Positions 15,786-25,770 are shown, counted from the first letter of the stretch. The stretch: DNA of 64,000 nucleotides from Rhizobium sp. BK376 (GCF_004341625.1 NZ_SLZG01000003.1:309045-373044); one strand, 5' to 3'. The notes: a model not told the origin generated them from the sequence alone. Program-made: numbers and translations.

Positions 15786-16826
15786 ATGCAAAAGCTTACC
15801 ATCCGCCGTCCCGATGACTGGCATTTGCATTTGCGTGACGGCGCCATGCTGGAAGGCGTGATCGGCGATACCAGCCGGAATTTTGCCCGCGCCATCATCA
15901 TGCCCAATCTCGTGCCCCCGGTCGTGACGACCGATGATGCGAAGGCCTATCGCGAACGCATCATGAAAGCTTTGCCCAAGGGCGATCGCTTCGAGCCGCT
16001 GATGACGCTCTACCTCACCGAACACACCAGCGCCGACGATGTCCAGGAAGGCAAGAAGAGCGGGTTGATCATGGCCGTAAAGCTCTACCCCGCCGGCGCG
16101 ACCACCAATTCCCATGGCGGCGTTCGCGACATGAACAAGGCGATGCCCGTTCTGGAGCGTATGGCAAAGATCGGCCTGCCGCTCTGCGTGCATGGCGAGG
16201 TGACCACCCCGGAGGTGGATATCTTCGACCGGGAAGCCGTCTTCATCGAGACCGTGCTTGATCCGCTTCGCAAGCGCCTGCCTGAGCTCAAGGTGACGAT
16301 GGAACATGTGACGACCTCCGACGGCGTCGATTACATCAAGTCGGCAGAACGCAATCTTGCCGGCACGATCACCACCCATCACCTGATCATCAATCGCAAT
16401 GCGATCCTCGTCGGCGGCATCCGCCCGCATTACTATTGCCTGCCGGTCGCCAAGCGCGAGAGCCATCGCCTGGCGTTAAGGGCTGCGGCAACCAGCGGCG
16501 ACCGCCGCTTCTTCCTCGGCACGGACAGTGCCCCGCATGTCGATCCGCTGAAGGAATGCGCCTGCGGCTGCGCCGGCATCTATACCTCGGTCAATACGAT
16601 GAGCTGCCTCGCCCACGTCTTCGAACAGGAAGGCGCTCTCGACAGGCTGGAAGCTTTCACCTCGCTGAATGGGCCCGCCTGGTATGGCCTTGCGCCGAAC
16701 GAGGAGACGATCACGCTCGTCCGCCGCCCCGAATCCGTTTCCTATCCCGAAAAAATCGAGACAGGTGCAGGCCCTGTGACAGTATTTGATCCAATGTTTG
16801 CACTACATTGGGACACCGAAAACTGA
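15786..16826 (+). CDS. pyrC: dihydroorotase
   Basis: The 346-residue protein is a type II (E. coli PyrC-like) dihydroorotase, which cyclises N-carbamoyl-aspartate to dihydroorotate in pyrimidine synthesis. Metal ligands are seen in WHLHLRDG (H-x-H near residues 13-15), in the Lys of [11 protein letters not shown] (the carboxylated Lys), in LCVHGEV and EHVTT for the two further His, and in the catalytic Asp of LGTDSAPH. The length is normal. It stands 92 bp after frcK, with its own GGAG site before the ATG, so it may have its own promoter. pyrE lies 2.7 kb downstream, so two de novo pyrimidine genes are in the neighbourhood. Confidence 0.93.
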   Translation: MQKLTIRRPDDWHLHLRDGAMLEGVIGDTSRNFARAIIMPNLVPPVVTTDDAKAYRERIMKALPKGDRFEPLMTLYLTEHTSADDVQEGKKSGLIMAVKLYPAGATTNSHGGVRDMNKAMPVLERMAKIGLPLCVHGEVTTPEVDIFDREAVFIETVLDPLRKRLPELKVTMEHVTTSDGVDYIKSAERNLAGTITTHHLIINRNAILVGGIRPHYYCLPVAKRESHRLALRAAATSGDRRFFLGTDSAPHVDPLKECACGCAGIYTSVNTMSCLAHVFEQEGALDRLEAFTSLNGPAWYGLAPNEETITLVRRPESVSYPEKIETGAGPVTVFDPMFALHWDTEN

Positions 16827-17006
16827 CGTGGCGAAACACCATTTCATATCATCTGTGCGTATATCTAAAATCATACATATTTCAATGTGTTAACTTAAGC
16901 TTCGACTTGCGACATCTTTAGTTGAACAGGTAACTAATTTGATACTTCTTACGCGATAACTTGCATGCAAATATTTGCGTCGCGGGGTAACCGTGGAGAA
17001 GGCAGC

Positions 17007-18185
17007 ATGATGCTTGATTATAATTCTCTGCTGATCGCCCTGGGCGTTTCGGCCACCTGTCTGGCGTTTACGCTGATGGGAAGCTGGTTCGCACGGCGTC
17101 CGGAGACATTTCTTTTGACCTGTACCGGCGGCCTCTTTCTGGTCGTTGCAGGCATTTTTACCTACAGCTTTTACGTCGCAACGCCTGTCCCCTTTGTCGG
17201 CGGCATGACGTTTGTGATGTTCATGATCGGCTTTTCGGTCATCTGGGCTGCTGGATATCAATTCCGCAAGGGACATCTCTCGCGCTGGCGGATACTGCTC
17301 GGAAGCTTTACGGGCATGTTTGCCACCTTGCCGGCAATGGCATCGGGCTATGACGGACTTGCCTTCATGGGCGATAACATCGTGATCGCAGCGCTGCTGT
17401 TTGCAACTGCGCGCGAATATTGGCTGAGCCGTCATGAAGCCCCTGCGCCTCTTTACGGCATTTCGGCTCTGTATGCTTTGACAGCGATCACGTTCGTTCT
17501 GTGTGCTTCGGTTTTGATCTCGGATGGCAAGCTAGTTCTTGGCCATGCGCCGGACAATTGGGCGGAAGATGTGAGCCTCGCCGTCTGCATTGCGGGGATG
17601 ACCGGCATCGGTGCCCTTTCGCTGGCGTTGCATCAATGGCGTCAGGCTGCGCTCCATCGCGTCGAAGCCAACACTGATCCGCTGACAGGCCTTCTCAATC
17701 GCCGCGCCCTGTTTGATCTCTATGGTCAGCGTGCCTTCACCTCGTCCATGGCCGTTGTTGTTTTCGACATCGATCGGTTCAAGGCGGTAAACGATCACTA
17801 TGGCCACGCTACTGGCGACGCCATCCTGAAGTTTTTTGCAGATGAGCTGTCTCGAAACCTGCGTGCCTCCGATGTCGTGGCTCGTATGGGCGGGGAGGAG
17901 TTTGCGCTGGTCCTGGAGGAGATCCTGCCCGGCCGCGCGGAACAGGTGGCCGAGCGCGTGCGTAGCGGCTTTGCGGCCCGCGAAATGGTTGTCGATGGCA
18001 AGCTGCTGAAATGCACCGTCAGCGCCGGCATAGCAATTGGCAGCAGCGATCGCCTGGCCTTCGACAATGTGCTCAATTCCGCCGACAAGGCGCTCTATGC
18101 GGCCAAGCGCGCTGGCCGCAATCGGGTCGAGCTGGCGGATTTCCTTTACAGCGTGCCCCCGGAACCGTCGCGAATCGTATCCTGA
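17007..18185 (+). CDS. membrane-bound diguanylate cyclase
   Basis: This 392-residue protein has an N-terminal half with about six transmembrane helices (residues ~5-200) and a C-terminal GGDEF domain. The domain carries DPLTGLLNRRAL, FDIDRFKAVND and the active-site RMGGEEF. An RxxD inhibitory site (RASD) stands five residues before GGEEF, so product inhibition by cyclic di-GMP is expected. No HAMP, PAS or EAL domain is seen. The start at 17007 is supported by GGAG at 16995-16998; a longer in-frame start at 16965 has no ribosome site. It converges with a second diguanylate cyclase, and the two genes overlap by 40 bp at their 3' ends. The signal sensed by the membrane part is unknown. Confidence 0.9.
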   Translation: MMLDYNSLLIALGVSATCLAFTLMGSWFARRPETFLLTCTGGLFLVVAGIFTYSFYVATPVPFVGGMTFVMFMIGFSVIWAAGYQFRKGHLSRWRILLGSFTGMFATLPAMASGYDGLAFMGDNIVIAALLFATAREYWLSRHEAPAPLYGISALYALTAITFVLCASVLISDGKLVLGHAPDNWAEDVSLAVCIAGMTGIGALSLALHQWRQAALHRVEANTDPLTGLLNRRALFDLYGQRAFTSSMAVVVFDIDRFKAVNDHYGHATGDAILKFFADELSRNLRASDVVARMGGEEFALVLEEILPGRAEQVAERVRSGFAAREMVVDGKLLKCTVSAGIAIGSSDRLAFDNVLNSADKALYAAKRAGRNRVELADFLYSVPPEPSRIVS

Positions 18186-19138
18186 TCCGGGTGATGCGAC
18201 CGCTTTGACGCGGTCGCCGCGTGTGATCCCCCGGCATCATTTGTCAATTCATGTGCGAAAGCTGGGGCAACGTGCCAATGCACGGCGTTTCTGCCGGCAT
18301 TCTTCGCGGCATAAAGCTTTCGGTCGGCCGCGGTCATCATCATCTTCAGAGACTCGGTTGCCGGATCGCCCCGATAGACGCCGAAGCTCGCAGTAATGGC
18401 GCCTGCTGTCAGCGGGCCGACACTCTTGCTGGCGATTTCGCGACGCAGCCGTTCCGCGATGGCGATCGCCATCGCGGCGGGAGTACGCGGCAGGACGATG
18501 CAGAATTCCTCGCCGCCGATGCGGGCCGCGATATCATAGGGCCGCAGACTGTGCTGGATGGTCGCGCCCGTCATCATCAGAACCTGGTCGCCGACATCGT
18601 GGCCGAACTGGTCATTGATGCGCTTGAAATGATCGAGATCGAGGATGATGACGCTGAATGGTGTCTTCTCGCGCGATGCCCGCTGCAATTCCATGCCCAC
18701 GATCTCTCGCAGCCAGCGACGGTTGCCGAGCCCGGTCAGGACATCAGTGCTTGCCTGGCGGCGAAGCTGCGAAAGGGTGGCGTCGAGCTCGACGATCAGC
18801 GCCGAGACACCATTGACCACCCGGCCGATCTCGTCCTGCCGTGGCGAGGAGGTCATCGGCTTGACCGTGCCATTGCTGCGATAGGCGTCGATCATGGTGA
18901 CGATGTCCTGCAGCGGCTGGATCAGCCGCCAGACGGAATAGAGGCAGAAAATCGTGCCGACGAGTGTTGCGCTAAGCACGGTCACAAGCACCGGTATCGG
19001 ATCGCTGGCATAGCCGATCGCAAGATAGCCTGCGAGTACAAGCAAGGGAGCATGTGTCGCCACAAAGCAGATCGAGAAGATCTTCATGGTCAGGGGAGAA
19101 AAAGACCTTCCCAATGCAATGGACATTCTTGGATTCAT
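18146..19138 (-). CDS. diguanylate cyclase with membrane anchor and HAMP-like linker
   Basis: The 330-residue product has two transmembrane segments (residues ~18-42 and ~48-70). A HAMP-like linker follows (WRLIQPLQDIVTMIDAYRSN), then a GGDEF domain from ~125 to 290. The domain shows DVLTGLGNRRWL, ILDLDHFKRIND and RIGGEEFC, with an RxxD inhibitory site (RPYD) five residues before GGEEF. It should make cyclic di-GMP. A ~40-residue Ser/His-rich tail follows the domain, and its last codons overlap the 3' end of the oppositely oriented diguanylate cyclase gene. Confidence 0.88.
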   Translation of the reverse strand: MNPRMSIALGRSFSPLTMKIFSICFVATHAPLLVLAGYLAIGYASDPIPVLVTVLSATLVGTIFCLYSVWRLIQPLQDIVTMIDAYRSNGTVKPMTSSPRQDEIGRVVNGVSALIVELDATLSQLRRQASTDVLTGLGNRRWLREIVGMELQRASREKTPFSVIILDLDHFKRINDQFGHDVGDQVLMMTGATIQHSLRPYDIAARIGGEEFCIVLPRTPAAMAIAIAERLRREIASKSVGPLTAGAITASFGVYRGDPATESLKMMMTAADRKLYAAKNAGRNAVHWHVAPAFAHELTNDAGGSHAATASKRSHHPDQDTIRDGSGGTL

Positions 19139-19550
19139 TCCAAATTCTCCTCCGTAAGCCCGTCGTTTCGAACCGAAGGTAGGTTTGAAAATCCAACCTG
19201 GATGTTAATCGCGATATTCGAATTTTAGTGAATTGTGGTACGTGGCTGTGGCGCGCACTGCCGAACGACTGGAAACAAAGGAATGTAAGAACATTCTAAA
19301 TTTACGAATAATTCAGTTGAAAAGATTGGATTTTCTTCGAGCTAAACCGTCTGTTGCAAAAATTTTCTATTCGCCTCATGGAACAATTCACAGCAATGCT
19401 TCGATCTCACTATGGGACATGGCGAAATTCTTGCGAGACACTTGCCTCAAGGTCGCAAAAATAGAAGCTGGTGAAATGCCGCTCGCTTCTGGAACTCTTT
19501 TCCGCTTGCTGCTATGCCGCAGAAGTGTCCGACAGCTGAAAGAGAGAGCG
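19139..19550. other. long non-coding spacer before pyrE
   Basis: This 412 bp, relatively AT-rich stretch carries the divergent promoters of the diguanylate cyclase and pyrE. The pyrE frame stays open through most of it, but no ribosome site or family homology supports an extended protein. The 6 bp inverted repeat AGAAGC/GCTTCT at about 19466-19494 could fold in the pyrE leader. I see no convincing promoter or small gene. Confidence 0.4.
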
Positions 19551-20240
19551 ATGATCCAGACGACATTTCCCGACCGCGCCGTGATGGCCGAACTGGTGGC
19601 AAAGATGCTCTGGGAGATCAAGGCGGTCCACTTCAACGCCGAGACCCCCTATAAATATGCCTCAGGCATTGCGAGCCCCGTCTATATCGATTGCCGCAAG
19701 CTTCTCTCCTATCCTCGTATCCGCTCGACCGTCATGGATTTTGCGGCAAGCATTCTGATGCGTGACGCCGGCTTCGAGCAGTTCGATTGCATTGCGGGCG
19801 GCGAGACTGCGGGCATTCCCTTCGCAGCCCTTCTGGCCGATCGTCTCGGCCTGCCGATGATATATGTCCGCAAGCAGCCGAAGGGCCACGGCCGCAATGC
19901 GCAGATCGAAGGCGAGATGCCGGCCGGTGCACGCGTGCTGGTCATCGAAGACCTGACCACGGCGGGCGGCAGCATGTTCAAGTTCATCGATGCCATCCGC
20001 GCTGCCGGCGGTGTTGTCGAACATGGCATCGCACTCTTCTACTACGGCATCTTTGCAGAAGCCGAGGAGCGGTTTGCCGCTGGCGAGGTGAAGTTCCACC
20101 ATATCGCCACATGGCGAGATGTCCTCGCCGTCGCCAAGGCGCAGAAGCTGTTCGACGACAAGACGCTGTCAGAAGTCGAGGCCTTTCTCAATCGCCCGCT
20201 GGAATGGTCCAGCGCGCATGGCGGCGTTTCGACGCTTTAA
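19551..20240 (+). CDS. pyrE: orotate phosphoribosyltransferase
   Basis: The 229-residue enzyme adds phosphoribose to orotate to form OMP. The type I phosphoribosyltransferase PRPP loop is [13 protein letters not shown] near residue 125, and the region [14 protein letters not shown] supplies catalytic Lys and His residues of the flexible loop. The start at 19551 ([12 protein letters not shown]) was chosen because it follows the purine-rich AAAGAGAGAG and begins the conserved core; the frame extends upstream without support. It stands alone between a diguanylate cyclase and a fructokinase. Confidence 0.92.
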   Translation: MIQTTFPDRAVMAELVAKMLWEIKAVHFNAETPYKYASGIASPVYIDCRKLLSYPRIRSTVMDFAASILMRDAGFEQFDCIAGGETAGIPFAALLADRLGLPMIYVRKQPKGHGRNAQIEGEMPAGARVLVIEDLTTAGGSMFKFIDAIRAAGGVVEHGIALFYYGIFAEAEERFAAGEVKFHHIATWRDVLAVAKAQKLFDDKTLSEVEAFLNRPLEWSSAHGGVSTL

Positions 20241-20262
20241 AGCGTCGCGGCGCTTTGCTTTT
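20239..20262 (+). terminator. possible weak terminator after pyrE
   Basis: AAAGCG (20239-20244) pairs with CGCTTT (20251-20256) and is followed by GCTTTT. The stem is short, and the same bases also form a palindrome with the last pyrE codons, so this is tentative. Confidence 0.35.
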
Positions 20263-20326
20263 GCCGCGATTTTATCTAATCGATTTGACGACCGATATTT
20301 AACGACAGGTTCTCTGGGAGGCCGGA

Positions 20327-21253
20327 ATGATATTGTGCTGTGGCGAAGCCCTGATCGACATGCTGCCGCGGGATACGACCCTCGGCGAAAAGGGCTTTGC
20401 GCCCTATGCCGGCGGCGCGATCTTCAACACGGCCATCGCGCTCGGCCGCCTCGGCGTGCCGACGGCCTTCTTCACCGGCCTTGCCGATGACATGATGGGC
20501 GAGATTCTGCTTGAGACGCTGAAGGCAAGCAAGGTGGATTCCTCTCCTTGCGCCATCGTTGCCCGCCCGAGCACGATCGCCTTCGTCAAGCTCGTCAACG
20601 GCCAGGCGACCTACGCCTTCTACGACGAGGGAACCGCCGGCCGGATGATCACCGAAGCCGACCTGCCCACTCTCGACGATAGCTGCGAGGCGCTGCATTT
20701 CGGCGCCATCAGCCTGATCCCCAGCCCCTGCGGCGAGACCTATGAAGCCCTGATGAAGCGCGAGCACGAGAAGCGCGTCATCTCGCTCGACCCGAACATC
20801 CGCCCGGGCTTCATCAGGGATAAGCAGGCGCATATGGCCCGCATCAACCGGATGGCCGCGATGTCAGATATCCTGAAATTCTCCGATGAGGATCTGGATT
20901 GGTTCGGCCTGTCAGGCGATCATGATGCGCTGGCCGCCCACTGGCTGAACCACGGCGCCAAGCTTGTCGTCATCACCAAGGGTGCCGAGGGCGCCAACGG
21001 CTATACGAAGTCACTCAAGGTCTCGGTGCCGAGCGAACGTGTCACCGTCGTCGATACGGTTGGCGCGGGCGATACGTTCGATGCCGGCATCCTCGCCTCT
21101 CTGAAGATGAACAACCTGCTCACCAAAGTCCAGGTTGCTTCGCTGGATGAAAAGGCGCTGCGCGACGCACTCGCCCTCGGCGCCAAGGCGGCCGCGGTCA
21201 CCGTGTCGCGTGCCGGCGCAAACCCGCCCTGGGCGCACGAAATCGGGCTTTGA
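20327..21253 (+). CDS. frk: fructokinase, PfkB family
   Basis: The 308-residue ribokinase-fold kinase phosphorylates a sugar, most likely fructose to fructose 6-phosphate. Typical PfkB elements are the N-terminal CGEALIDMLP, the glycine-rich GGAIFNTAIALGRLG near residue 29 and the C-terminal VVDTVGAGDTFDAGIL, with the anion hole GAGD and catalytic Asp near residue 248. A GGGAGG ribosome site precedes the ATG. It ends 3 bp before a convergent hydrolase gene. The context of frc import genes 5 kb upstream and pgi just downstream supports a fructose role, since FrcB-imported fructose needs phosphorylation before Pgi can act. Confidence 0.88.
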   Translation: MILCCGEALIDMLPRDTTLGEKGFAPYAGGAIFNTAIALGRLGVPTAFFTGLADDMMGEILLETLKASKVDSSPCAIVARPSTIAFVKLVNGQATYAFYDEGTAGRMITEADLPTLDDSCEALHFGAISLIPSPCGETYEALMKREHEKRVISLDPNIRPGFIRDKQAHMARINRMAAMSDILKFSDEDLDWFGLSGDHDALAAHWLNHGAKLVVITKGAEGANGYTKSLKVSVPSERVTVVDTVGAGDTFDAGILASLKMNNLLTKVQVASLDEKALRDALALGAKAAAVTVSRAGANPPWAHEIGL

Positions 21254-21256
21254 GCT

Positions 21257-22054
21257 TCAGCTGAGCCTGTCGAGGAACCCGAGTATTTCGCGGTTGAAAT
21301 AGTCGGGTCTCTGCAGCGGTGCGAAATGGCTGACACCCGAAAGCAGGATCAATTCCGCATCCGGGATACTGCTGGCAAGGTAATCGGCATGTTCGGGCTT
21401 GATGAATTCGTCCTGCTCGCCGAGCACGACCGCGACCGGTACGCGGATCCGTGCCAGATCCTTCGCGGAATAATTAGGCTCCGTCGCCATCATCTTGCTG
21501 ACCGCCTGGACGAAGACATCGAACTGGTCGGGCGTGCGCGACAGGGCTGTATAGTCCTTCCGGTGGCGGCTGAAGCAGCGATCGATGACCGGCGTCGCCA
21601 CGAAGGGCTTGGTGCCGCTCGGATCCATGTTGCAGGCAAAGAAGAAGACGCCTGATGTCCTCTCCGGATGCCGATCGGCAAAGACCAGGGCGGTACAGGC
21701 GCCGTCGCTCCAGCCTATAAAGGAAGCCTTGTCGATCTTCAGCCTATCCATGACAGCAAGGACGTCCGAAGCCATCAGCTCGTAGCGATAGGGGCGATCG
21801 TCTCGGGTGCTGCGGCCGTGGCCTCGGCTGTCTATAACGACAGCCCGACGGCCCGAAGCGACGATGGCAGGCACCTGGTAGCCCCAGTTTCCGCTGTTGC
21901 CGAGACCCCCATGCAGCATGATGACGGCAGGGCCGGCGCCATAGGCGGCAAACCAGATCTCGGCGCCTTCATTGGCAACGACGCCCTCTTCGTCAGGCGC
22001 GGGCAGGGCTGCGGCGCCTTCGGCCTCGAATTTCACCAGTTCGTCGTCCGTCAT
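21257..22054 (-). CDS. alpha/beta hydrolase
   Basis: This 265-residue cytoplasmic protein has the alpha/beta hydrolase fold. The oxyanion segment is MLHGGLGNSG near residue 47. The nucleophile elbow is FIGWSDGA (G-x-S-x-G, with W-S-D-G). The acid is in VVLGEQDEFI, and the catalytic His is in LSGVSHFAPLQRPDYFN near the end. Such proteins are often esterases, haloperoxidase-like enzymes or C-C hydrolases, so the substrate is not predictable. It lies between frk and pgi on the minus strand, downstream of pgi in the same direction but separated from it by a terminator-like hairpin. Confidence 0.85.
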   Translation of the reverse strand: MTDDELVKFEAEGAAALPAPDEEGVVANEGAEIWFAAYGAGPAVIMLHGGLGNSGNWGYQVPAIVASGRRAVVIDSRGHGRSTRDDRPYRYELMASDVLAVMDRLKIDKASFIGWSDGACTALVFADRHPERTSGVFFFACNMDPSGTKPFVATPVIDRCFSRHRKDYTALSRTPDQFDVFVQAVSKMMATEPNYSAKDLARIRVPVAVVLGEQDEFIKPEHADYLASSIPDAELILLSGVSHFAPLQRPDYFNREILGFLDRLS

Positions 22055-22127
22055 TCCAGCCTCCCAGCTATTCTCCCCAGGGGGAGCTTAGCGGCTCTGA
22101 ACTGACTTTCGCAACCTGTTCGCCCGG

Positions 22128-22170
22128 CCAAAATAGAAACGGCCTCGCATCGGTCTTCGAGCGGGGCCGT
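22128..22170 (-). terminator. terminator of pgi
   Basis: On the minus strand ACGGCCCCGC (22161-22170) pairs with GCGAGGCCGT (22139-22148), with one G-T pair, and is followed by TTTCTATTTT. It lies just past the pgi stop. Confidence 0.7.
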
Positions 22171-22209
22171 CGATGTCGGCTGTCATTTCGCGCCAAGGCG
22201 GCGGGAGGT

Positions 22210-23835
22210 TTACCTGGCCAGTTTCGCCAGCGCAGCCACGAGGCCCTGCGTCGAGGAATCGTGACCTTCGGCGCTCTGCTTGCCTTCGACGACGGGCAGC
22301 AGGCCCGTTGCCAGTTCCTTGCCGAGCTCTACGCCCCACTGGTCGAAGGAATTGATGCGGAAGAGCACGCCCTCGACGAAGACGCGATGTTCGTAGAGCG
22401 CAATCAGGCGGCCGAGTGCAAACGGCGTCAGCTTGTCGTAGACGAAGGTGATCGACGGGCGGTTGCCGGTGAAGACGCGATGCGGCGCGATGAAATCCGC
22501 CTTCTTGTCGTCCATGCCCTTGTCGGTCAGCTGCTTCTTGGCTTCCGCGAAAGTGCGACCCTTCATCAGTGCTTCCGACTGGGCGAGCACGTTCGAGACC
22601 AGCAGCTGGTGCAGGTGCTTGAGGTCGGGCTCGAAACCGTTGGCGGCGATCATGAATTCGGCCGGGATGATGCTCGTGCCCTGGTGGATCAGCTGGTAGA
22701 AGGCATGCTGGCCATTGGTGCCGGGCTCACCCCATACGACCGGGCCGGACTGGCCTTCGACCGGCGTGCCGTCGATCGTGACGCCCTTGCCGTTCGATTC
22801 CATGTCGAGCTGCTGCAGATAGGCCGGGAAGCGCGACAGGCGCTGATCATAGGGCAGGACGGCGCGAGTCGGATAGCCGAGGACGTTGCGATGGTAGAAG
22901 CCGATGAGGCCGAGCAGCATCGGCAGGTTTTCGCGGATTGGAGCCTTGCGGAAGTGATTGTCGATGGCATGCGCCCCGTCGAGGAACTTGCCGAAGTTTT
23001 CCGGGCCGATCGCAATCATGATCGGCAGGCCGATTGCCGACCAGAGCGAGTAGCGGCCGCCGACCCAATCCCAGAAGCCGAAGACGCGATCCTGGTCGAT
23101 GCCGAAGGCGGCGACCTTGTCGAGCGCCGTCGAGACGGCAGCGAAGTGATGCTGCACGGCCTTCTCGCCGAGCGCCTTGGCGATGAAGGCGCGTGCCGTC
23201 TGCGCGTTGGTCATTGTTTCGACTGTCGTGAAGGTCTTGGAGGCGACGATGAAGAGCGTCGTTTCCGGCTGCACCAGCTTCAGGGTGTCGGCGATATGGG
23301 CGCTGTCGATATTCGAGATGAAGTGCGAGCGCGGGCCGTCATGGAAGGGCGCCAGCGCCAGCGTCGCCATAACAGGGCCGAGGTCGGAGCCGCCGATGCC
23401 GATGTTGACGACGTCGGTGATCGCCTTGCCGGTGGCGCCCTTCAACTGGCCGGAGCGGATGCCGTCGGCAAACTTGCCCATGGCAGCGAGCACCGCGTTG
23501 ACATCAGGCATCACGTCCTTGCCGTCGACCATGACCGGTGTATTGGAGCGGTTGCGCAACGCGGTATGGAGAACGGCGCGGCCTTCGGTGAAGTTGATTT
23601 CTTTGCCGGTGAACATTTCCTCCCGCTTGGCCTCGACGCCGCCTTCCTTGGCGAGCTGCTCGAGCAGATCAAGGATCTCCTTGTTCACGGCCGTCTTGGA
23701 GTAGTCCATCAAGAGGTCGTCGAACGATACGGAAAAGTTGGAGAAACGATTGGAATCGGCGGCAAAAGCCGCGCGGATATCGGTTGCCTTGGTGGCGGCT
23801 GCGGTGCTCTTCAGTTTTTCGACGATCGCTTGCAT
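22210..23835 (-). CDS. pgi: glucose-6-phosphate isomerase
   Basis: The 541-residue enzyme interconverts glucose 6-phosphate and fructose 6-phosphate. Signatures seen are [30 protein letters not shown], the region [14 protein letters not shown] with the SIS fold, MESNGKG and the late GVELGKELA with the catalytic Lys. The start at 23835 (MQAIVEKLK) is chosen because AAGGAG lies 6 nt before it; a start seven codons further up would place the ribosome site inside the gene. The length fits the family. It closes the fructose route begun by frc import and the fructokinase. Confidence 0.95.
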   Translation of the reverse strand: MQAIVEKLKSTAAATKATDIRAAFAADSNRFSNFSVSFDDLLMDYSKTAVNKEILDLLEQLAKEGGVEAKREEMFTGKEINFTEGRAVLHTALRNRSNTPVMVDGKDVMPDVNAVLAAMGKFADGIRSGQLKGATGKAITDVVNIGIGGSDLGPVMATLALAPFHDGPRSHFISNIDSAHIADTLKLVQPETTLFIVASKTFTTVETMTNAQTARAFIAKALGEKAVQHHFAAVSTALDKVAAFGIDQDRVFGFWDWVGGRYSLWSAIGLPIMIAIGPENFGKFLDGAHAIDNHFRKAPIRENLPMLLGLIGFYHRNVLGYPTRAVLPYDQRLSRFPAYLQQLDMESNGKGVTIDGTPVEGQSGPVVWGEPGTNGQHAFYQLIHQGTSIIPAEFMIAANGFEPDLKHLHQLLVSNVLAQSEALMKGRTFAEAKKQLTDKGMDDKKADFIAPHRVFTGNRPSITFVYDKLTPFALGRLIALYEHRVFVEGVLFRINSFDQWGVELGKELATGLLPVVEGKQSAEGHDSSTQGLVAALAKLAR

Positions 23836-24201
23836 GGGAAGCTCCTTGGGGTTCATCGCACGATCCCGAAAGTGTAGATCTTTTCGGCGACGATCATGCG
23901 AATTTGAAAGCTCCGGAATGCATGCTCATCCTGAAAAACATGAACGCCGGAGGGTCGCGGAAACTATTCGCTTTGTGATGCGTAAATCAAGTTCGTGCAG
24001 ACGTGAAATATAAAAAAGCGGACGGGTGGCAAGGGGGAGGCGCTCGATGAGAACGCTCAATTACGTGACAAATGACACTGGACCTTGAATGCGTCCAGCG
24101 GCGCCTTTCCTCCAAGGCCGTCCTCGTTCCACGGGTAGGAATCTGGACTTTCTGCCCGACGCTGGAGGCCCCGGAACACGCGTTTGTCGATGACGATTGT
24201 A
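23836..24201. other. spacer between pgi and the aspartic protease gene
   Basis: A 366 bp stretch holds the pgi promoter region and the tail of the protease transcript. A 6 bp inverted repeat CTGGAC/GTCCAG lies near 24080-24100. No conserved reading frame, clear promoter or RNA gene is evident. Confidence 0.4.
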
Positions 24202-25386
24202 TCAGCCCGAGGAGTGCGCTTCGTTTTTGGCTTCTATGCGCCATTCCTTCGCGCCGAAGGTTACATCAAAGCGCGATAGAAACGAGCGGCCCAACAGACC
24301 ATCGATTCCGTCACCAAGCGGCTTATTGTCGCCTGACAGGACAACCGCCGCAACGTCATCTGCCTCGACATGGCCGACCTGAATTTTGCCTGCGGAGCTT
24401 GGTTCTGCTGTCGAGACACCGTTTGCTGTTTGCACTCGAACGGAAAAGCCGCCTGACATCGGTATCTTAGCCGCATCAGCAAAATGTTGCGTCATTGAAA
24501 CAACGCTGGCTCCGGTGTCGACGATGAAGCGACCGCGAACGCCGTTAACAACGGCTGTCACCACGATCACGTCCCTTCCATATGTGGCGAAATGATCCTT
24601 GCCAGAGGCATACGATCCCTCGCAATTGCCTTTGGAGCTATAGTTTTGGATCAGAGCTTGCCAGGTAGGGCTATCGTTTTTGGCTGGGTTGAGCGAGATC
24701 CATGTTTGGATTGGCGTCATGGCTTCGCAGAATTGGCCGAGAGCGGCGTAGCTCAAGGACATCTTGCGGAACACTTCGCTATTCAGAGAGCTCAGATCCG
24801 CAGTGAGACCCAGAAGCGTCTGGAATGCGTCGATTGCCTCCTTGTCGCGCTTTGCGTCGTGGAAAACTTGCGCACGAAGGTAATAGGGCTGCGCTAGGTC
24901 CGGAGCGATCGTAATCAATTCATCGCTGATTTTGATGGCGGCGGGGAGGTCGCTTAGTCCATAAAGCATATCCGCGGCCGAATAGAGTGCCACATCCGAA
25001 GGCCTGCATTTTTCGGAGAACGTAGTGAAAACCTTTGCAGCCTCTCTTGAATAACCCGCCTTCTGCAGATCTACGGCGAATGCATAGGTGGCGTCCCAAT
25101 CGCAAGGTTCTCGAAGCAGCGTAGCGACATGCTCGGATGCTGGACTGCGGTCGACCACAGCCCGGGGCAGTGGCTGAATATCAAAGCGGGTGTAGAAGTC
25201 CTTCGGCAGAGCAGCTGGGGCGATCCCCGCCCATTGCCGGACGTTATCCTGGAAACTGTCAATGCAGGTGTAAGCAATTAGGAATCCGGCTATAATCAAG
25301 CAGGCGGCCACAATGGCGTACTGCACCCAGCCCCTGGAAGTTCGAATGGGACCAGCGCTACGATCACCCAAGTCTGCTTTGAGCAT
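24202..25386 (-). CDS. membrane-anchored retropepsin-like aspartic protease
   Basis: The 394-residue protein has one N-terminal transmembrane helix (residues ~25-45, YAIVAACLIIAGFLIAY). A middle region of helical TPR-like repeats spans ~80-240. A C-terminal clan AA aspartic protease-like domain follows, with FIVDTGASVVSMTQ (the catalytic D-T-G motif) and GIDGLLGRSFLSRFDV, the usual second hydrophobic motif. Such single-lobed proteases act as dimers. The active domain would face the periplasm if the N terminus is inside. Four Cys in the TPR part may form disulfides. The substrate is unknown. It is alone on its strand between pgi and the ligase remnant. Confidence 0.8.
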   Translation of the reverse strand: MLKADLGDRSAGPIRTSRGWVQYAIVAACLIIAGFLIAYTCIDSFQDNVRQWAGIAPAALPKDFYTRFDIQPLPRAVVDRSPASEHVATLLREPCDWDATYAFAVDLQKAGYSREAAKVFTTFSEKCRPSDVALYSAADMLYGLSDLPAAIKISDELITIAPDLAQPYYLRAQVFHDAKRDKEAIDAFQTLLGLTADLSSLNSEVFRKMSLSYAALGQFCEAMTPIQTWISLNPAKNDSPTWQALIQNYSSKGNCEGSYASGKDHFATYGRDVIVVTAVVNGVRGRFIVDTGASVVSMTQHFADAAKIPMSGGFSVRVQTANGVSTAEPSSAGKIQVGHVEADDVAAVVLSGDNKPLGDGIDGLLGRSFLSRFDVTFGAKEWRIEAKNEAHSSG

Positions 25387-25586
25387 TTATTACGTCCTGA
25401 GGATGGATTGAACTCATCGGCGCCATGATGAGGGCTAGCGACGGCGTGCGGCTCGAAGGCGCATCCATTACCTGATCAGTTCTATCCACGCGCCCGGCCC
25501 CACGTTGCGTGAGTCTGAAGCTATTCGAACAATTTAATGCAATCAATAGGCGGTCTTTACGAGTGCCGAATTCGCGGATAGGCAAC

Positions 25587-25632
25587 AAAAAAATAGGCGA
25601 GCGAATGTGGTCGCTGCGGGCTCACATTCGCT
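25587..25632 (-). terminator. stranded terminator beyond the ligase 3' remnant
   Basis: On the minus strand GCGAATGTG (25623-25631) pairs perfectly with CACATTCGC (25601-25609), extended by one A-T pair. After TCGCCT there is an A and then seven T residues. It lies 34 bp past the stop of the duplicated ligase end at 25666, where a native ligase terminator would be. The intact ligase gene at 27706 has no such hairpin. Confidence 0.75.
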
Positions 25633-25665
25633 ACCGAATTCCGTGAAGAGAGCGTGCCGGAGAAC

Positions 25666-25770
25666 CTACCCCCGCAGCTCGTTGCGCAAGATCTTGCCGA
25701 CATTGGTTTTCGGCAGCTCGGTGCGGAATTCGATGAAGCGTGGTCGCTTGTAGTTGCTGAGATTGGTGGC
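25666..25770 (-). pseudogene. duplicated 3' end of the acyl-CoA ligase gene
   Basis: These 105 bp match 27706-27810 with six differences (about 94%). They encode the last 34 residues of the ligase plus stop on the minus strand, with the conserved K-T-N-V-G-K-I-L-R segment. Four of the six differences are synonymous (the others are Ser/Thr and Asn/Lys), so both copies diverged while under coding selection. That favours an origin by recombination with a homologous gene over simple local duplication. No upstream part of the gene is attached. Confidence 0.85.

Noticed and set aside
20231..20246. 16 bp palindrome GACGCTTTAAAGCGTC at the pyrE stop
   Set aside because: It is partly the last pyrE codons and overlaps the weak terminator; independent function is not supported.
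22261..23877. 538-codon open frame on the plus strand opposite pgi
   Set aside because: Fully antisense to pgi, Arg/Asp/Gly-rich with no motifs. It is a high-GC shadow frame.
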